Notes under the pieces: generated by a model
Database searches by the model: none
Told to the model about the DNA's origin: nothing
Seen by the model: the letters and a program-made list of their open reading frames with translations, nothing else
Position numbers and translations under genes: made by a program
Origin: Schaalia sp. ZJ405
Lineage (GTDB): Bacteria > Actinomycetota > Actinomycetes > Actinomycetales > Actinomycetaceae
Length of the DNA: 64,000 nucleotides
Direction: 5' to 3'
NCBI RefSeq assembly: GCF_011038885.2
Contig: NZ_CP064952.1
Location: 620,001-684,000 of the forward strand
Part shown: positions 53,321 through 61,102 of the stretch, in pieces
Numbering within the stretch: the first letter of the stretch is position 1
Layout of the letters: each line of letters opens with the position of its first letter

Positions 53321-54543
53321 AGACTTTTCGCTTTTTTGTGACTCGAATATTTCTGCGAAAACCCGTGTTAGCCGTCGTGGTCCTTGTGCTCATTTTGGCT
53401 ACTGACTATATTGCATTCATGGTGACACGGACACTGGCCTCGACATCTGAGGGGCTTGAGGAAGTTCAGCACTTCAACCTTCCTGGTATATACATAGCGA
53501 ATCTGGATCCCGATTCCCCATTTAACCCTGGACAAATGTCGGAGAAATCTCTTCAAGATGTGTATGACCGTATCCAAGAGAAACATACTTTTGGTCTATT
53601 TACGGACGGATATATCGCCGATGTAAAAAACAGGCAAGGTGTTGATGTTCCGGTTGCATATATGAATCAGACCTATAGCGAGATTAATGGATTCACAGTT
53701 GCAGAAGGAACGGGGATCAGCTTCGACTATGATCTCGATAAGTCGAACACGATTCCCGTGCTGGTGGGAAAAGGTCTTGCGGATGACTATCCGTTAAACA
53801 CTAAATTCTCGGTAGTGGATCCAGGATTGAATAGAGAGGTAACTTATGTAGTAACAGGCATTCTTACGCAGAATTCTTCTCATTCTCATCTGTATGTGCT
53901 TGATTCCAAACAGTACTACAATTTTTCGATCATCGTTCCAGTCACTGAACAATTTATTCAACAGGCGCATGGCGCATTTAAGATTAACGGATTGATGGAT
54001 CTGATGCTGTTGGATACTTCTCGTCCTGGAGCGAGCGAGCTCGGAGCCTATATCGAAGAAAAGATTAATCTAAAATTTAACTTCTCCAGTCAACAGGATA
54101 ATATCGACTTCTATCATGAATATTTTTATTCCTCTATGGTTTTTCTCATGGGAGTTTCTCTCATACTAGTTATCGTGATCATATTTCTGGCAGTCTGGGG
54201 ATCATTGGCCGCCGTGAGAGTCATGCTGCCAGATTTCACCATTAATCTCCTTGTCGGATTGAGCTACGAAAAATTCCAGCGTCTGCTCGTGGCATACTAT
54301 GCGTTGCTTTCTCTGTTTGCGCTGTCAGCACTTTTTGCGATGGTTTCTTATTCGAGGCATGATAGTTGGAGTACTAAAGTTGCATTCCATATAACATATG
54401 GTCCTGCTGGAGGATTGATACAGATGGACTGGATTGCCCTACTTGCTGCGTTCCTAGCCAATGTCCTGTTGGTTGCCATTGTGGTTCAGTCAATCGTATG
54501 GCGAATCAAGCGAGTTCCAATTTCAATAGGGGTACTACAGTGA
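53317..54543 (+). CDS. FtsX/MacB-like ABC permease
   Basis: 408 residues. One N-terminal membrane segment (about 16-38), a large extracytoplasmic domain (about 40-275), and three C-terminal membrane segments (about 280-305, 320-345, 368-392). This is the MacB/FtsX topology. The sequence is AT-rich and poor in recognisable sub-motifs. Its ATPase follows in a GTGA overlap. Such systems export peptides or act in antimicrobial peptide resistance; here the cargo is unknown. Confidence 0.8.
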   Translation: MKTFRFFVTRIFLRKPVLAVVVLVLILATDYIAFMVTRTLASTSEGLEEVQHFNLPGIYIANLDPDSPFNPGQMSEKSLQDVYDRIQEKHTFGLFTDGYIADVKNRQGVDVPVAYMNQTYSEINGFTVAEGTGISFDYDLDKSNTIPVLVGKGLADDYPLNTKFSVVDPGLNREVTYVVTGILTQNSSHSHLYVLDSKQYYNFSIIVPVTEQFIQQAHGAFKINGLMDLMLLDTSRPGASELGAYIEEKINLKFNFSSQQDNIDFYHEYFYSSMVFLMGVSLILVIVIIFLAVWGSLAAVRVMLPDFTINLLVGLSYEKFQRLLVAYYALLSLFALSALFAMVSYSRHDSWSTKVAFHITYGPAGGLIQMDWIALLAAFLANVLLVAIVVQSIVWRIKRVPISIGVLQ

Positions 54544-55202
54544 CAGAAAAAGTGATTCAACTTGAGATTCAGCGGAAATCCTACGGGAGACGCTCTGCCC
54601 CATTGTCAGCACTCGAAAACCTCTCACTCGAGGTCTCAGCAGGTGAAAAGGTTGCTCTCGTAGGCGAATCAGGTGTTGGTAAAAGTACTGTGCTCAACAT
54701 TCTGGGACTCATCGATCGGAAGTTCTCCGGCAGGTATTACCTGTTAGGGCGGAATGTTGACGAGCTATCGGGATCTGAGCTGGCTGCGTGGCGCAATCGA
54801 TCATTGGGGTTTGTGCTCCAAGAGTCTGCACTTATCAACTCGCTGAGTATTGCAGACAATATCACTCTTCCATTCCTATATTCGCGGCCGAGAATTCGCG
54901 ACTGGCGTGAACGTTTCGATACGCTTGTGGAGTCCCTTGGAATCAGCGGGATCGTCAACAAAAAACCACGTGAATGCTCGGGTGGAGAAAAGGCAAGGGC
55001 AGCATTCGCCCGCGCAGTGATACTCCGTCCTCAGATCATCTTGGCAGATGAGCCAACCGCGTCATTGGATGCCGAGAATCGTCAACGAATTCTTCGGCTT
55101 CTTTTTGATCTCAACCGAGACTTTGGTGTCACCATCATCACGGTCACGCATGATGCGTCTATCGCTCACCTGCACGACAGAATTCTGGAATTGACACGAT
55201 AG
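54540..55202 (+). CDS. ABC transporter ATPase, LolD/MacB type
   Basis: 220 residues from GTG 54540, which overlaps the permease stop. Walker A GESGVGKST, Q-loop FVLQES, signature SGGEKARAAFARA, Walker B IILADEPTASLD and H-loop VTHDASI. It closes the core of a transport unit with the permease. Codon use is AT-rich like its neighbours and unlike the DedA and ilvD genes beside the island. Confidence 0.9.
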   Translation: MTEKVIQLEIQRKSYGRRSAPLSALENLSLEVSAGEKVALVGESGVGKSTVLNILGLIDRKFSGRYYLLGRNVDELSGSELAAWRNRSLGFVLQESALINSLSIADNITLPFLYSRPRIRDWRERFDTLVESLGISGIVNKKPRECSGGEKARAAFARAVILRPQIILADEPTASLDAENRQRILRLLFDLNRDFGVTIITVTHDASIAHLHDRILELTR

Positions 55203-55212
55203 GGGTGAATCA

Positions 55213-55368
55213 ATGGGATTCTTTGCGATGGGAGGATCGGGGATCCTCGGCTTGATCCTTCTGATTCTCGGCGGTATGCGGGTAAAAAACGATGAGCGGT
55301 GGATAGTATCAGTCGCCATCGGCTTGGTGGGTATCGCTACCGCCGTATGGCTGGGCTGGCCAAAATAG
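55213..55368 (+). CDS. 51-residue two-TM membrane peptide
   Basis: ATG 55213 to TAG 55366-55368, with GGGGTGA upstream and 10 bases after the ATPase stop. The peptide begins MGFFAMGGSGILGLILLILG, has a charged turn (RVKNDERW), and ends in a second hydrophobic stretch finishing GWPK. A hairpin membrane peptide encoded at the end of an exporter operon could be an immunity peptide, a regulator or the exported product. No family recognised. Confidence 0.6.
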   Translation: MGFFAMGGSGILGLILLILGGMRVKNDERWIVSVAIGLVGIATAVWLGWPK

Positions 55369-55372
55369 TGAG

Positions 55373-55909
55373 TCAGTCGGCCTCAACATCGTCGACGTCG
55401 ACGTTTGGGTCACGCAGGAATCCTTCGTTAGCTAACGCCGACTCCACGCGGTCAAGGGTCTCCTCGTCCTGGGCCTCAACCGTGTGGAAATGCCAGCCAT
55501 TTGTCAGTTCGGACAGCGCGGAGGAATCCGTTAAGCGAGAAAGATAGGCGCTGAGGTTTTCCGCGGATCGAATGTCGAGGTCAGCCGTGAGTTGACCGTA
55601 GAGACGATGATCCACGGACACATCAAGGATCGCGCCGCCGGCATTGAGAATGATCTGAAGTTCCTTGGCGACCTCGTCCCTTGTATGCCGAACAAAAAAG
55701 GATCGGCGCGCCCCGCGGGGAGTGCCTGCGAGGACGTAGCCGCGATTCGTTGCCCGAATCGGATGTCCACTCGCACGAAGCAAAGCCACATCCCCAACGA
55801 TGATCTGTCGGGAGACACCGAGCTGTTCCCCTAAGGACGTCGCCGAAACAGGGGTTGTCTCGTTGAGCGTGCGAACGATGAGTTCCCTACGCTGAGCCGC
55901 ATCCATCAT
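55373..55909 (-). CDS. HTH plus 3H-domain transcriptional regulator (NiaR-like)
   Basis: About 178 residues from ATG 55909 (GGAG upstream); ATG 55906 is adjacent. The frame is open to 56155 but that part overlaps cimA. N-terminal HTH_11 (RRELIVRTLNETTPVSATSLGEQLGVSRQIIVGDV) followed by the 3H domain with its three conserved histidines (VRHT, VDHRLYG, HFHT). This architecture is the niacin-responsive NAD repressor NiaR of Gram-positives. No NAD genes are next to it, so the target is not shown here. Confidence 0.8.
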   Translation of the reverse strand: MMDAAQRRELIVRTLNETTPVSATSLGEQLGVSRQIIVGDVALLRASGHPIRATNRGYVLAGTPRGARRSFFVRHTRDEVAKELQIILNAGGAILDVSVDHRLYGQLTADLDIRSAENLSAYLSRLTDSSALSELTNGWHFHTVEAQDEETLDRVESALANEGFLRDPNVDVDDVEAD

Positions 55910-55970
55910 GACTCCAATCGTCACCGGTATCGCTCGAAGATGTGCTGGGGAAGATTCTCCTGCTTTGCTG

Positions 55971-57587
55971 TTATTCCTGGAGAAGTGGTTTGGCTCCGGA
56001 ATGGAGGAGGCCCCACCAGTATGCCTCGAAAAGAGCCTCCCACGAGGCTTCGATGACGTCGGTGCCGATACCCACGGTTGACCAGGTGCGTTTTCCGTTG
56101 GACATCTCAATGAGGACGCGGATCGTCGCGTCCGTGCCTGCGCGCTCCTCGTCAATGATGCGGACCTTGAAGTCCGTCAACTCGAAATTCGCGCAGACAG
56201 GGTAGTCGCGGGTCATCACGTGGCGAAGCGCCCGGTCGAGGGCGTGGACAGGACCGTTACCCTCAGCTGTACGAATGTGACGACGATCCGTGTGAATCTT
56301 GACGGTCGCTTCTGACTGAGTAAAGGGTTCGCCCTGAACCTCGGCGATCTCCTCGGAGGTCACTTTCCACGATTCGACGCGGACAAAACGGGGAAGTCGC
56401 CCAAGTTCTTCAAGGGCAAGCAGCTCGAAGGATGCGTCGGCGGCATCGTAGGTGTATCCCTGAGCTTCACGTTCCTTGACTCTGGACGCGAGGCGGCGTG
56501 CAGCATCGGGAACTCCGCTCAGATCAATCCCCAGTTCCTCGGCTTTGAGCTCAATTGATGACTTTCCTGCCATCTCCGACACCAGCATGCGCATTCCATT
56601 ACCCACGAGGGAGGGGTCAATGTGCTGATAGAGGTCGGGATCAATGCGGATCGCTGAAGCATGCAACCCCGCTTTGTGGGCGAAGGCTGACTGACCGACG
56701 TAGGGTTCACGAGCGAAAGGTGCGATGTTCACCAGCTCCGAGATGCGGTGAGACACGGAGTCCAAGGAGTGAAGCCCGTCCTCGGGGAGAACATCGTAGC
56801 CGAGCTTGAGCTGAAGATTTGCTGCGCAAGTTAAGAGATTGGCGTTGCCGGTGCGTTCACCGTATCCGTTGACCGTTCCCTGGATATGACGTGCTCCGGC
56901 CTCGACGGCGGCAATCGTATTGGCAACCGCGCACCCCGTGTCGTTGTGCGTATGAATGCCGAGGATGACGTCGGGGCAGCCGGCCTCGTCTAAGGTCTGA
57001 CGGGCACGCTGGGTGACCTGGAAAATCTGGGAGGGAAGATTACCGCCGTTCGTATCGCACGGGATAACCGTGCGTGCACCGGCGTGAGCGGCCTCGCACA
57101 TGACCCGCAGCCCGTAGTCGGGATCGAAGGAGAGACCGTCGAAGAAATGCTCAAGATCAACCATGACTTCCACACCCTCGGAGGTGAGGAAATCGACGGT
57201 GTCGCGGACCATCCGCAGGTTCTCGTCGAGATCGGTGCGGAGTGCGCGCGTCACATGCCGAGGGTCAGATTTGGCAACGACAGTGATGATTCGTGCCCCC
57301 GAATCCACAAGCCCGCGAAGCTGAGCATCCTCGCGGGCTGGACAGCCGGCCTTCGTTGTTGCTCCGAAAGCGACGAGCCGCGCGTGCCGGAGACTCATTG
57401 CCGAGGCTTTCTCAAAGAACACCGTGTCCTTTGGGATGGCGCCCGGCCATCCGCCCTCGATGTAGTCCACTCCGAGTTCGTCAAGAATGGGAAGGGCCGC
57501 GAGCTTGTCAGCAACGGACAGGGAAATCCCCTCCTGCTGAGCACCGTCACGCAGGGTCGTGTCATAAACCGCAACATGGTCCTTCAT
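55971..57587 (-). CDS. cimA: (R)-citramalate synthase
   Basis: About 538 residues from ATG 57587 with GAGGA six bases upstream. The HMGL-like barrel starts VYDTTLRDGAQQEGISLSVADKL and contains LGIHTHNDTGCAVAN and GTVNGYGERTGNANL. A C-terminal LeuA regulatory domain spans about 400-535. The FVGQSAFAHKAGLHASAI region and length match the CimA class rather than LeuA. It condenses pyruvate with acetyl-CoA to start isoleucine synthesis independently of threonine. ilvD follows it upstream on the same strand, 33 bases away. Confidence 0.88.
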   Translation of the reverse strand: MKDHVAVYDTTLRDGAQQEGISLSVADKLAALPILDELGVDYIEGGWPGAIPKDTVFFEKASAMSLRHARLVAFGATTKAGCPAREDAQLRGLVDSGARIITVVAKSDPRHVTRALRTDLDENLRMVRDTVDFLTSEGVEVMVDLEHFFDGLSFDPDYGLRVMCEAAHAGARTVIPCDTNGGNLPSQIFQVTQRARQTLDEAGCPDVILGIHTHNDTGCAVANTIAAVEAGARHIQGTVNGYGERTGNANLLTCAANLQLKLGYDVLPEDGLHSLDSVSHRISELVNIAPFAREPYVGQSAFAHKAGLHASAIRIDPDLYQHIDPSLVGNGMRMLVSEMAGKSSIELKAEELGIDLSGVPDAARRLASRVKEREAQGYTYDAADASFELLALEELGRLPRFVRVESWKVTSEEIAEVQGEPFTQSEATVKIHTDRRHIRTAEGNGPVHALDRALRHVMTRDYPVCANFELTDFKVRIIDEERAGTDATIRVLIEMSNGKRTWSTVGIGTDVIEASWEALFEAYWWGLLHSGAKPLLQE

Positions 57588-57620
57588 GATGTTCCTCGAT
57601 TCCACGGATATGTGCACGGT

Positions 57621-59492
57621 CTAACGCAGGACGCGTGACACGTCACGTGCCGCGCCCTTAGAAGCAGACATTGCAGTGGCGGCGTACAGCTTGAGGGCGT
57701 TCGACACCTGGCGGTCGCGGTCACGCGGAGTCCACGGGTGCTCACGAGCCTCTTGCGCGGCGCGTCGACGCTCAAGTTCATCTGCGGGGACGTCAAGGTG
57801 GAGTAATCCTTCGTTGACGTCAATGATGATGCGGTCTCCGTCCTCGACAAGTCCGATGAGCCCTCCATCGGCAGCCTCGGGGGAGATGTGTCCAACGGAA
57901 ATACCAGACGTACCGCCGGAGAAGCGGCCGTCGGTGATGAGTGCGCACGCCTTTCCCAGACCGCGGCCCTTAATGAACGAGGTCGGGTAAAGCATTTCCT
58001 GCATACCCGGACCGCCCGCAGGCCCCTCGTAGCGGATCACAACGACATCTCCGGTCTCAACGGTTTTGTCGAGGATCCGATCGATAGCTTCCTCCTGAGA
58101 TTCCATCACGCGGGCGCGCCCCTCGAAGTGGAACAGTGACGGATCAATACCGGCGGCCTTGATGATTGCTCCCTCGGGAGCAAGGTTTCCAAAGAGCACG
58201 GTGAGGCCACCGTTTGCCGTGTAGGCGTGCTCAATATCGCGGATGCAGCCGTTGACCGGATCAAGGTCAAGGGTTTCCCACTGGTTCGACGTTGAGAACG
58301 CTTCGGTGGTCCGCACATTGCCGGGAGCCGCATGCCAGAGTGCGAGCGCCTCGTCACTCACGTTCTCGCTGCGGGGATCCCAGCTCGACAACCATTCGTT
58401 CACCGAGGAGGAATGGACGGTGTGCACGCTGTGGCGAAGAAAACCGCCACGATCAAGTTCACCGAGGATCCGGGGGATTCCGCCGGCACGATGGAAGTCC
58501 TCCATGTGGTAGTCGTTGTGGTTTGGAGCAAGTTTCGACAGGCATGGAACGCTCTGTCCGAGCGTTGCAATGTCGGACAGAGCGAAGTCGACGTTGCCTT
58601 CGTATGCGGCGGCAAGAAGATGGAGCACGGTGTTTGAGGAGCCGCCCATCGCCATGTCAAGGGTCATTGCGTTCCAGAAAGCATCCTTCGTTGCAATAGA
58701 CCGGGGGAGAACGGAGTCGTCCTCGTTGCCGTAGTAACGCTGGCACAGGTCAACGATGAGGGAACCTGCGCGCTCGAACAGGCCTCGGCGAGCAACCTGG
58801 GTGGCAAGTGTTGACCCGTTGCCTGGTAGGGACAGGCCGAGAGCCTCTGTCAGACAGTTCATCGAATTCGCCGTGAACATACCCGAGCAGGAACCGCAGG
58901 TCGGGCACGCAAGTTTTTCCGTTGCCAAAAGATCAGCGTCGGAAATGTCATCGTTTGCCGTTGCATTCATCACGGTGATGAGGTTTCCGTGTCCGTCTGT
59001 GGACGGGCCAATGATCAGCGACGGATCAATGTTCTTCCCGGCCTCCATCGGGCCACCGGAGACAAACACCGCGGGGATGTTGAGACGAAGAGCAGCATTG
59101 AGCATCCCCGGAGTGATCTTGTCGCAATTGGAAATGCACACCATTGCGTCCGCGCAGTGTGCGTTGACCATGTACTCAACCGAATCGGCAATGACCTCGC
59201 GCGACGGCAGTGAATACAGCATGCCTGAGTGCCCCATCGCGATGCCGTCGTCCACGGCGATGGTATTCATTTCTTTGGCAACGCCGCCGGCTTCAACAAT
59301 GGCGTCGGCAACGATCTTGCCAACATCACGCAGGTGAACATGACCGGGAACAAACTCAGTGAAGGAGTTGACAACAGCGATAATCGGCTTCCCGAAGTCT
59401 GAGTCTCCCATCCCGGTGGCGCGCCAGAGTGCGCGCGCGCCGGCCATGTTACGGCCCTGGGTTGATGTCGCCGAGCGAAGCTGAATGCTCAT
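57621..59492 (-). CDS. ilvD: Dihydroxy-acid dehydratase
   Basis: 623 residues. Iron-sulfur ligands in [11 protein letters not shown] and [16 protein letters not shown], with the C-terminal [20 protein letters not shown] and the metal-binding [18 protein letters not shown]. Dehydrates dihydroxy acids in isoleucine and valine synthesis. Together with cimA and ilvE it supports a citramalate route to isoleucine. An ACGAGGACGA copy lies in a loop (GNEDDS). Confidence 0.95.
   Translation of the reverse strand: MSIQLRSATSTQGRNMAGARALWRATGMGDSDFGKPIIAVVNSFTEFVPGHVHLRDVGKIVADAIVEAGGVAKEMNTIAVDDGIAMGHSGMLYSLPSREVIADSVEYMVNAHCADAMVCISNCDKITPGMLNAALRLNIPAVFVSGGPMEAGKNIDPSLIIGPSTDGHGNLITVMNATANDDISDADLLATEKLACPTCGSCSGMFTANSMNCLTEALGLSLPGNGSTLATQVARRGLFERAGSLIVDLCQRYYGNEDDSVLPRSIATKDAFWNAMTLDMAMGGSSNTVLHLLAAAYEGNVDFALSDIATLGQSVPCLSKLAPNHNDYHMEDFHRAGGIPRILGELDRGGFLRHSVHTVHSSSVNEWLSSWDPRSENVSDEALALWHAAPGNVRTTEAFSTSNQWETLDLDPVNGCIRDIEHAYTANGGLTVLFGNLAPEGAIIKAAGIDPSLFHFEGRARVMESQEEAIDRILDKTVETGDVVVIRYEGPAGGPGMQEMLYPTSFIKGRGLGKACALITDGRFSGGTSGISVGHISPEAADGGLIGLVEDGDRIIIDVNEGLLHLDVPADELERRRAAQEAREHPWTPRDRDRQVSNALKLYAATAMSASKGAARDVSRVLR
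58717..58726 (-). repeat. ACGAGGACGA motif in ilvD
   Basis: Exact copy read as NEDDS. Confidence 0.65.
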
Positions 59493-59640
59493 GAATACCC
59501 CTTCTGATGTGCTCTGAATTCAAGGGTACGAGTGCGGACCTGTCCTGTCCGTGAACGCTCAGGTGGTGGACTCTTCATGAGCGTGATCCGGTGAGTTGTG
59601 GTTGTCCGCGACATCGATGTGACATGGGCCCCTTTTCTAG

Positions 59641-59652
59641 GTGTCAAGACAC
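59641..59652. promoter_or_regulatory. Operator 1 upstream of the PTS_EIIC_2 gene
   Basis: GTGTCAAGACAC, half-sites GTGTC and GACAC around AA. An identical copy follows 29 bases later. Confidence 0.6.
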
Positions 59653-59669
59653 ATAGGGGCTACGGTTAT

Positions 59670-59681
59670 GTGTCAAGACAC
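59670..59681. promoter_or_regulatory. Operator 2 upstream of the PTS_EIIC_2 gene
   Basis: Second GTGTCAAGACAC, 31 bases before the start codon. The regulator that would bind is not in the window. Confidence 0.6.
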
Positions 59682-59712
59682 CTGGAATTGGTTGCCACAC
59701 CGAGGAGACAAC

Positions 59713-60888
59713 ATGACAGACACCGCGCTCGCTCACACGTCGAGCAACGGCGAGAAACTGAGCACAGGTGAGGTCTCGTCCTCGTTCATGGAACCGAAAT
59801 CCCGCCTGAGAACAACGATGAGGATCCTTGCGCAACGAATCTTTATCGAGGGGCTGACGGGGATGGCCCACGGCCTTTTCGCAACCCTCATCATCGGGAC
59901 GATTCTCGTGCAGATCGGGACTTTCATTCCCGGTGGAGTCGGAGAAACCGTCATCATGCTGGGGAAAGTCGCGCAGTCAATCACGGGGGCTGGGATTGGA
60001 ATCGGTGCAGCGTATCGACTTAAATCTTCAACTTTCGTTCTGATCTCAGCGGGAGTTGCCGGCCAGATTGGGGCGCTCGCCGCCGGGCTCCTCGCCGGAA
60101 CAACTCTGGTGTCCACCGACTCCGGAACGGCGCTTCAGCTCACGGGCCCCGGAGAACCCCTCGGTGCGTTCATCGCCGCTTACGTGGCCATCGAAGTTGG
60201 ACGAGTGGTCAGCGGGAAAACTCCCGTCGACATTCTCGTTACGCCCCTGACCACGATCATTGCCGGTGGTGGAGTGGGGCTGCTTGTTGGCCCTCCCATC
60301 TCCAGCACCATGCGTGCGTTAGGTAACGTTGTCAACTGGGGGACTGAACGTCAGCCCTTCGTCATGGGAATCATCGTTGCCGTCATCATGGGAATCGTCC
60401 TGACTCTCCCGATTTCTTCGGCTGCCCTGGGGATCATCCTCGGGCTCTCAGGTCTGGCGGCGGGGGCAGCGACCATCGGCTGCGTGACACAGATGGTCGG
60501 TTTCGCCGCCGCGTCATTTCGTGAGAACCGCTGGTCCGGGGTGCTCGCTCAAGGGCTGGGAACGTCAATGCTTCAAGTTCCCAACATTGTGCGCCATCCG
60601 CTGATTTGGATTCCACCAACGCTTGCCTCGGCGATTCTTGGTCCGGTGTCCTCCGTTCTTCTCCACATGGAATCCAATGCCGTGGGATCTGGCATGGGGT
60701 CGGCGGGACTTGTCGGGCAGATCATGACGTGGAACGTCATGGGGGCAACAACACCGCACCTTCAGCTCGCGGTGACGATCCTGCTCTTTCACTTCGTTGC
60801 TCCTGCGCTGCTCACCCTGGGGATCAGCGAATTTATGCGCAAACAGGGGTGGATCAAGCCCGGAGATATGGCGCTGCCTCAAGCCTAA
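59713..60888 (+). CDS. PTS_EIIC_2-type integral membrane protein
   Basis: 391 residues from ATG 59713 (GGAGAC upstream); the frame to 59641 is open but carries the operators. About nine to ten hydrophobic, glycine-rich segments such as GAGIGIGAAYRLKSSTFVLISAGVAGQIGALAAGLLAG and IGCVTQMVGFAAASFRENRWSG. This is the family annotated as PTS_EIIC_2, which lacks EIIB/EIIA domains and whose cargo is not firmly known. The N-terminus holds an ACGAGGACGA copy on the reverse strand, read as SSSFM. Confidence 0.78.
   Translation: MTDTALAHTSSNGEKLSTGEVSSSFMEPKSRLRTTMRILAQRIFIEGLTGMAHGLFATLIIGTILVQIGTFIPGGVGETVIMLGKVAQSITGAGIGIGAAYRLKSSTFVLISAGVAGQIGALAAGLLAGTTLVSTDSGTALQLTGPGEPLGAFIAAYVAIEVGRVVSGKTPVDILVTPLTTIIAGGGVGLLVGPPISSTMRALGNVVNWGTERQPFVMGIIVAVIMGIVLTLPISSAALGIILGLSGLAAGAATIGCVTQMVGFAAASFRENRWSGVLAQGLGTSMLQVPNIVRHPLIWIPPTLASAILGPVSSVLLHMESNAVGSGMGSAGLVGQIMTWNVMGATTPHLQLAVTILLFHFVAPALLTLGISEFMRKQGWIKPGDMALPQA
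59776..59785 (-). repeat. ACGAGGACGA motif in PTS_EIIC_2 N-terminus
   Basis: Exact copy, extended CATGAACGAGGACGAG, opposite to the gene. Confidence 0.7.
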
Positions 60889-60897
60889 CGAGGACGA
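60888..60897 (+). repeat. ACGAGGACGA motif overlapping a stop codon
   Basis: Exact copy starting at the last base of the TAA of the PTS_EIIC_2 gene. The 14-mer ACGAGGACGAGGTG recurs 62 bases later. Confidence 0.75.
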
Positions 60898-60949
60898 GGT
60901 GCCTCCTTCTCAATCACCTGACCCATGAGTGAGTTCGTGCCCACGGGTC

Positions 60950-60959
60950 ACGAGGACGA
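60950..60959 (+). repeat. ACGAGGACGA motif in the gap before the lipoate ligase gene
   Basis: Exact copy, non-coding, second half of the 62-base-spaced pair. Confidence 0.75.
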
Positions 60960-60998
60960 GGTGGCCGCAGCATCTATTCGGCGAGCAATATCCACAAG

Positions 60999-61009
60999 GT
61001 CTGGGGTGC
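60999..61009 (+). repeat. GTCTGGGGTGC element, copy 2
   Basis: In the context CACAAGGTCTGGGGTGCCTG. Followed by a third copy 61 bases later. Confidence 0.55.
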
Positions 61010-61059
61010 CTGGTGACAATGTTTCCGGCGTGTCCGGCTCCCTGACGGTATCTGCCAAG

Positions 61060-61070
61060 GTCTGGGGTGC
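61060..61070 (+). repeat. GTCTGGGGTGC element, copy 3
   Basis: In the context CCAAGGTCTGGGGTGCTTAT, 33 bases before the lipoate ligase start, so it may be part of its promoter or leader. Confidence 0.55.
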
Positions 61071-61102
61071 TTATTGGGACGTGCGCGTGGAAGAATGAGA
61101 CC

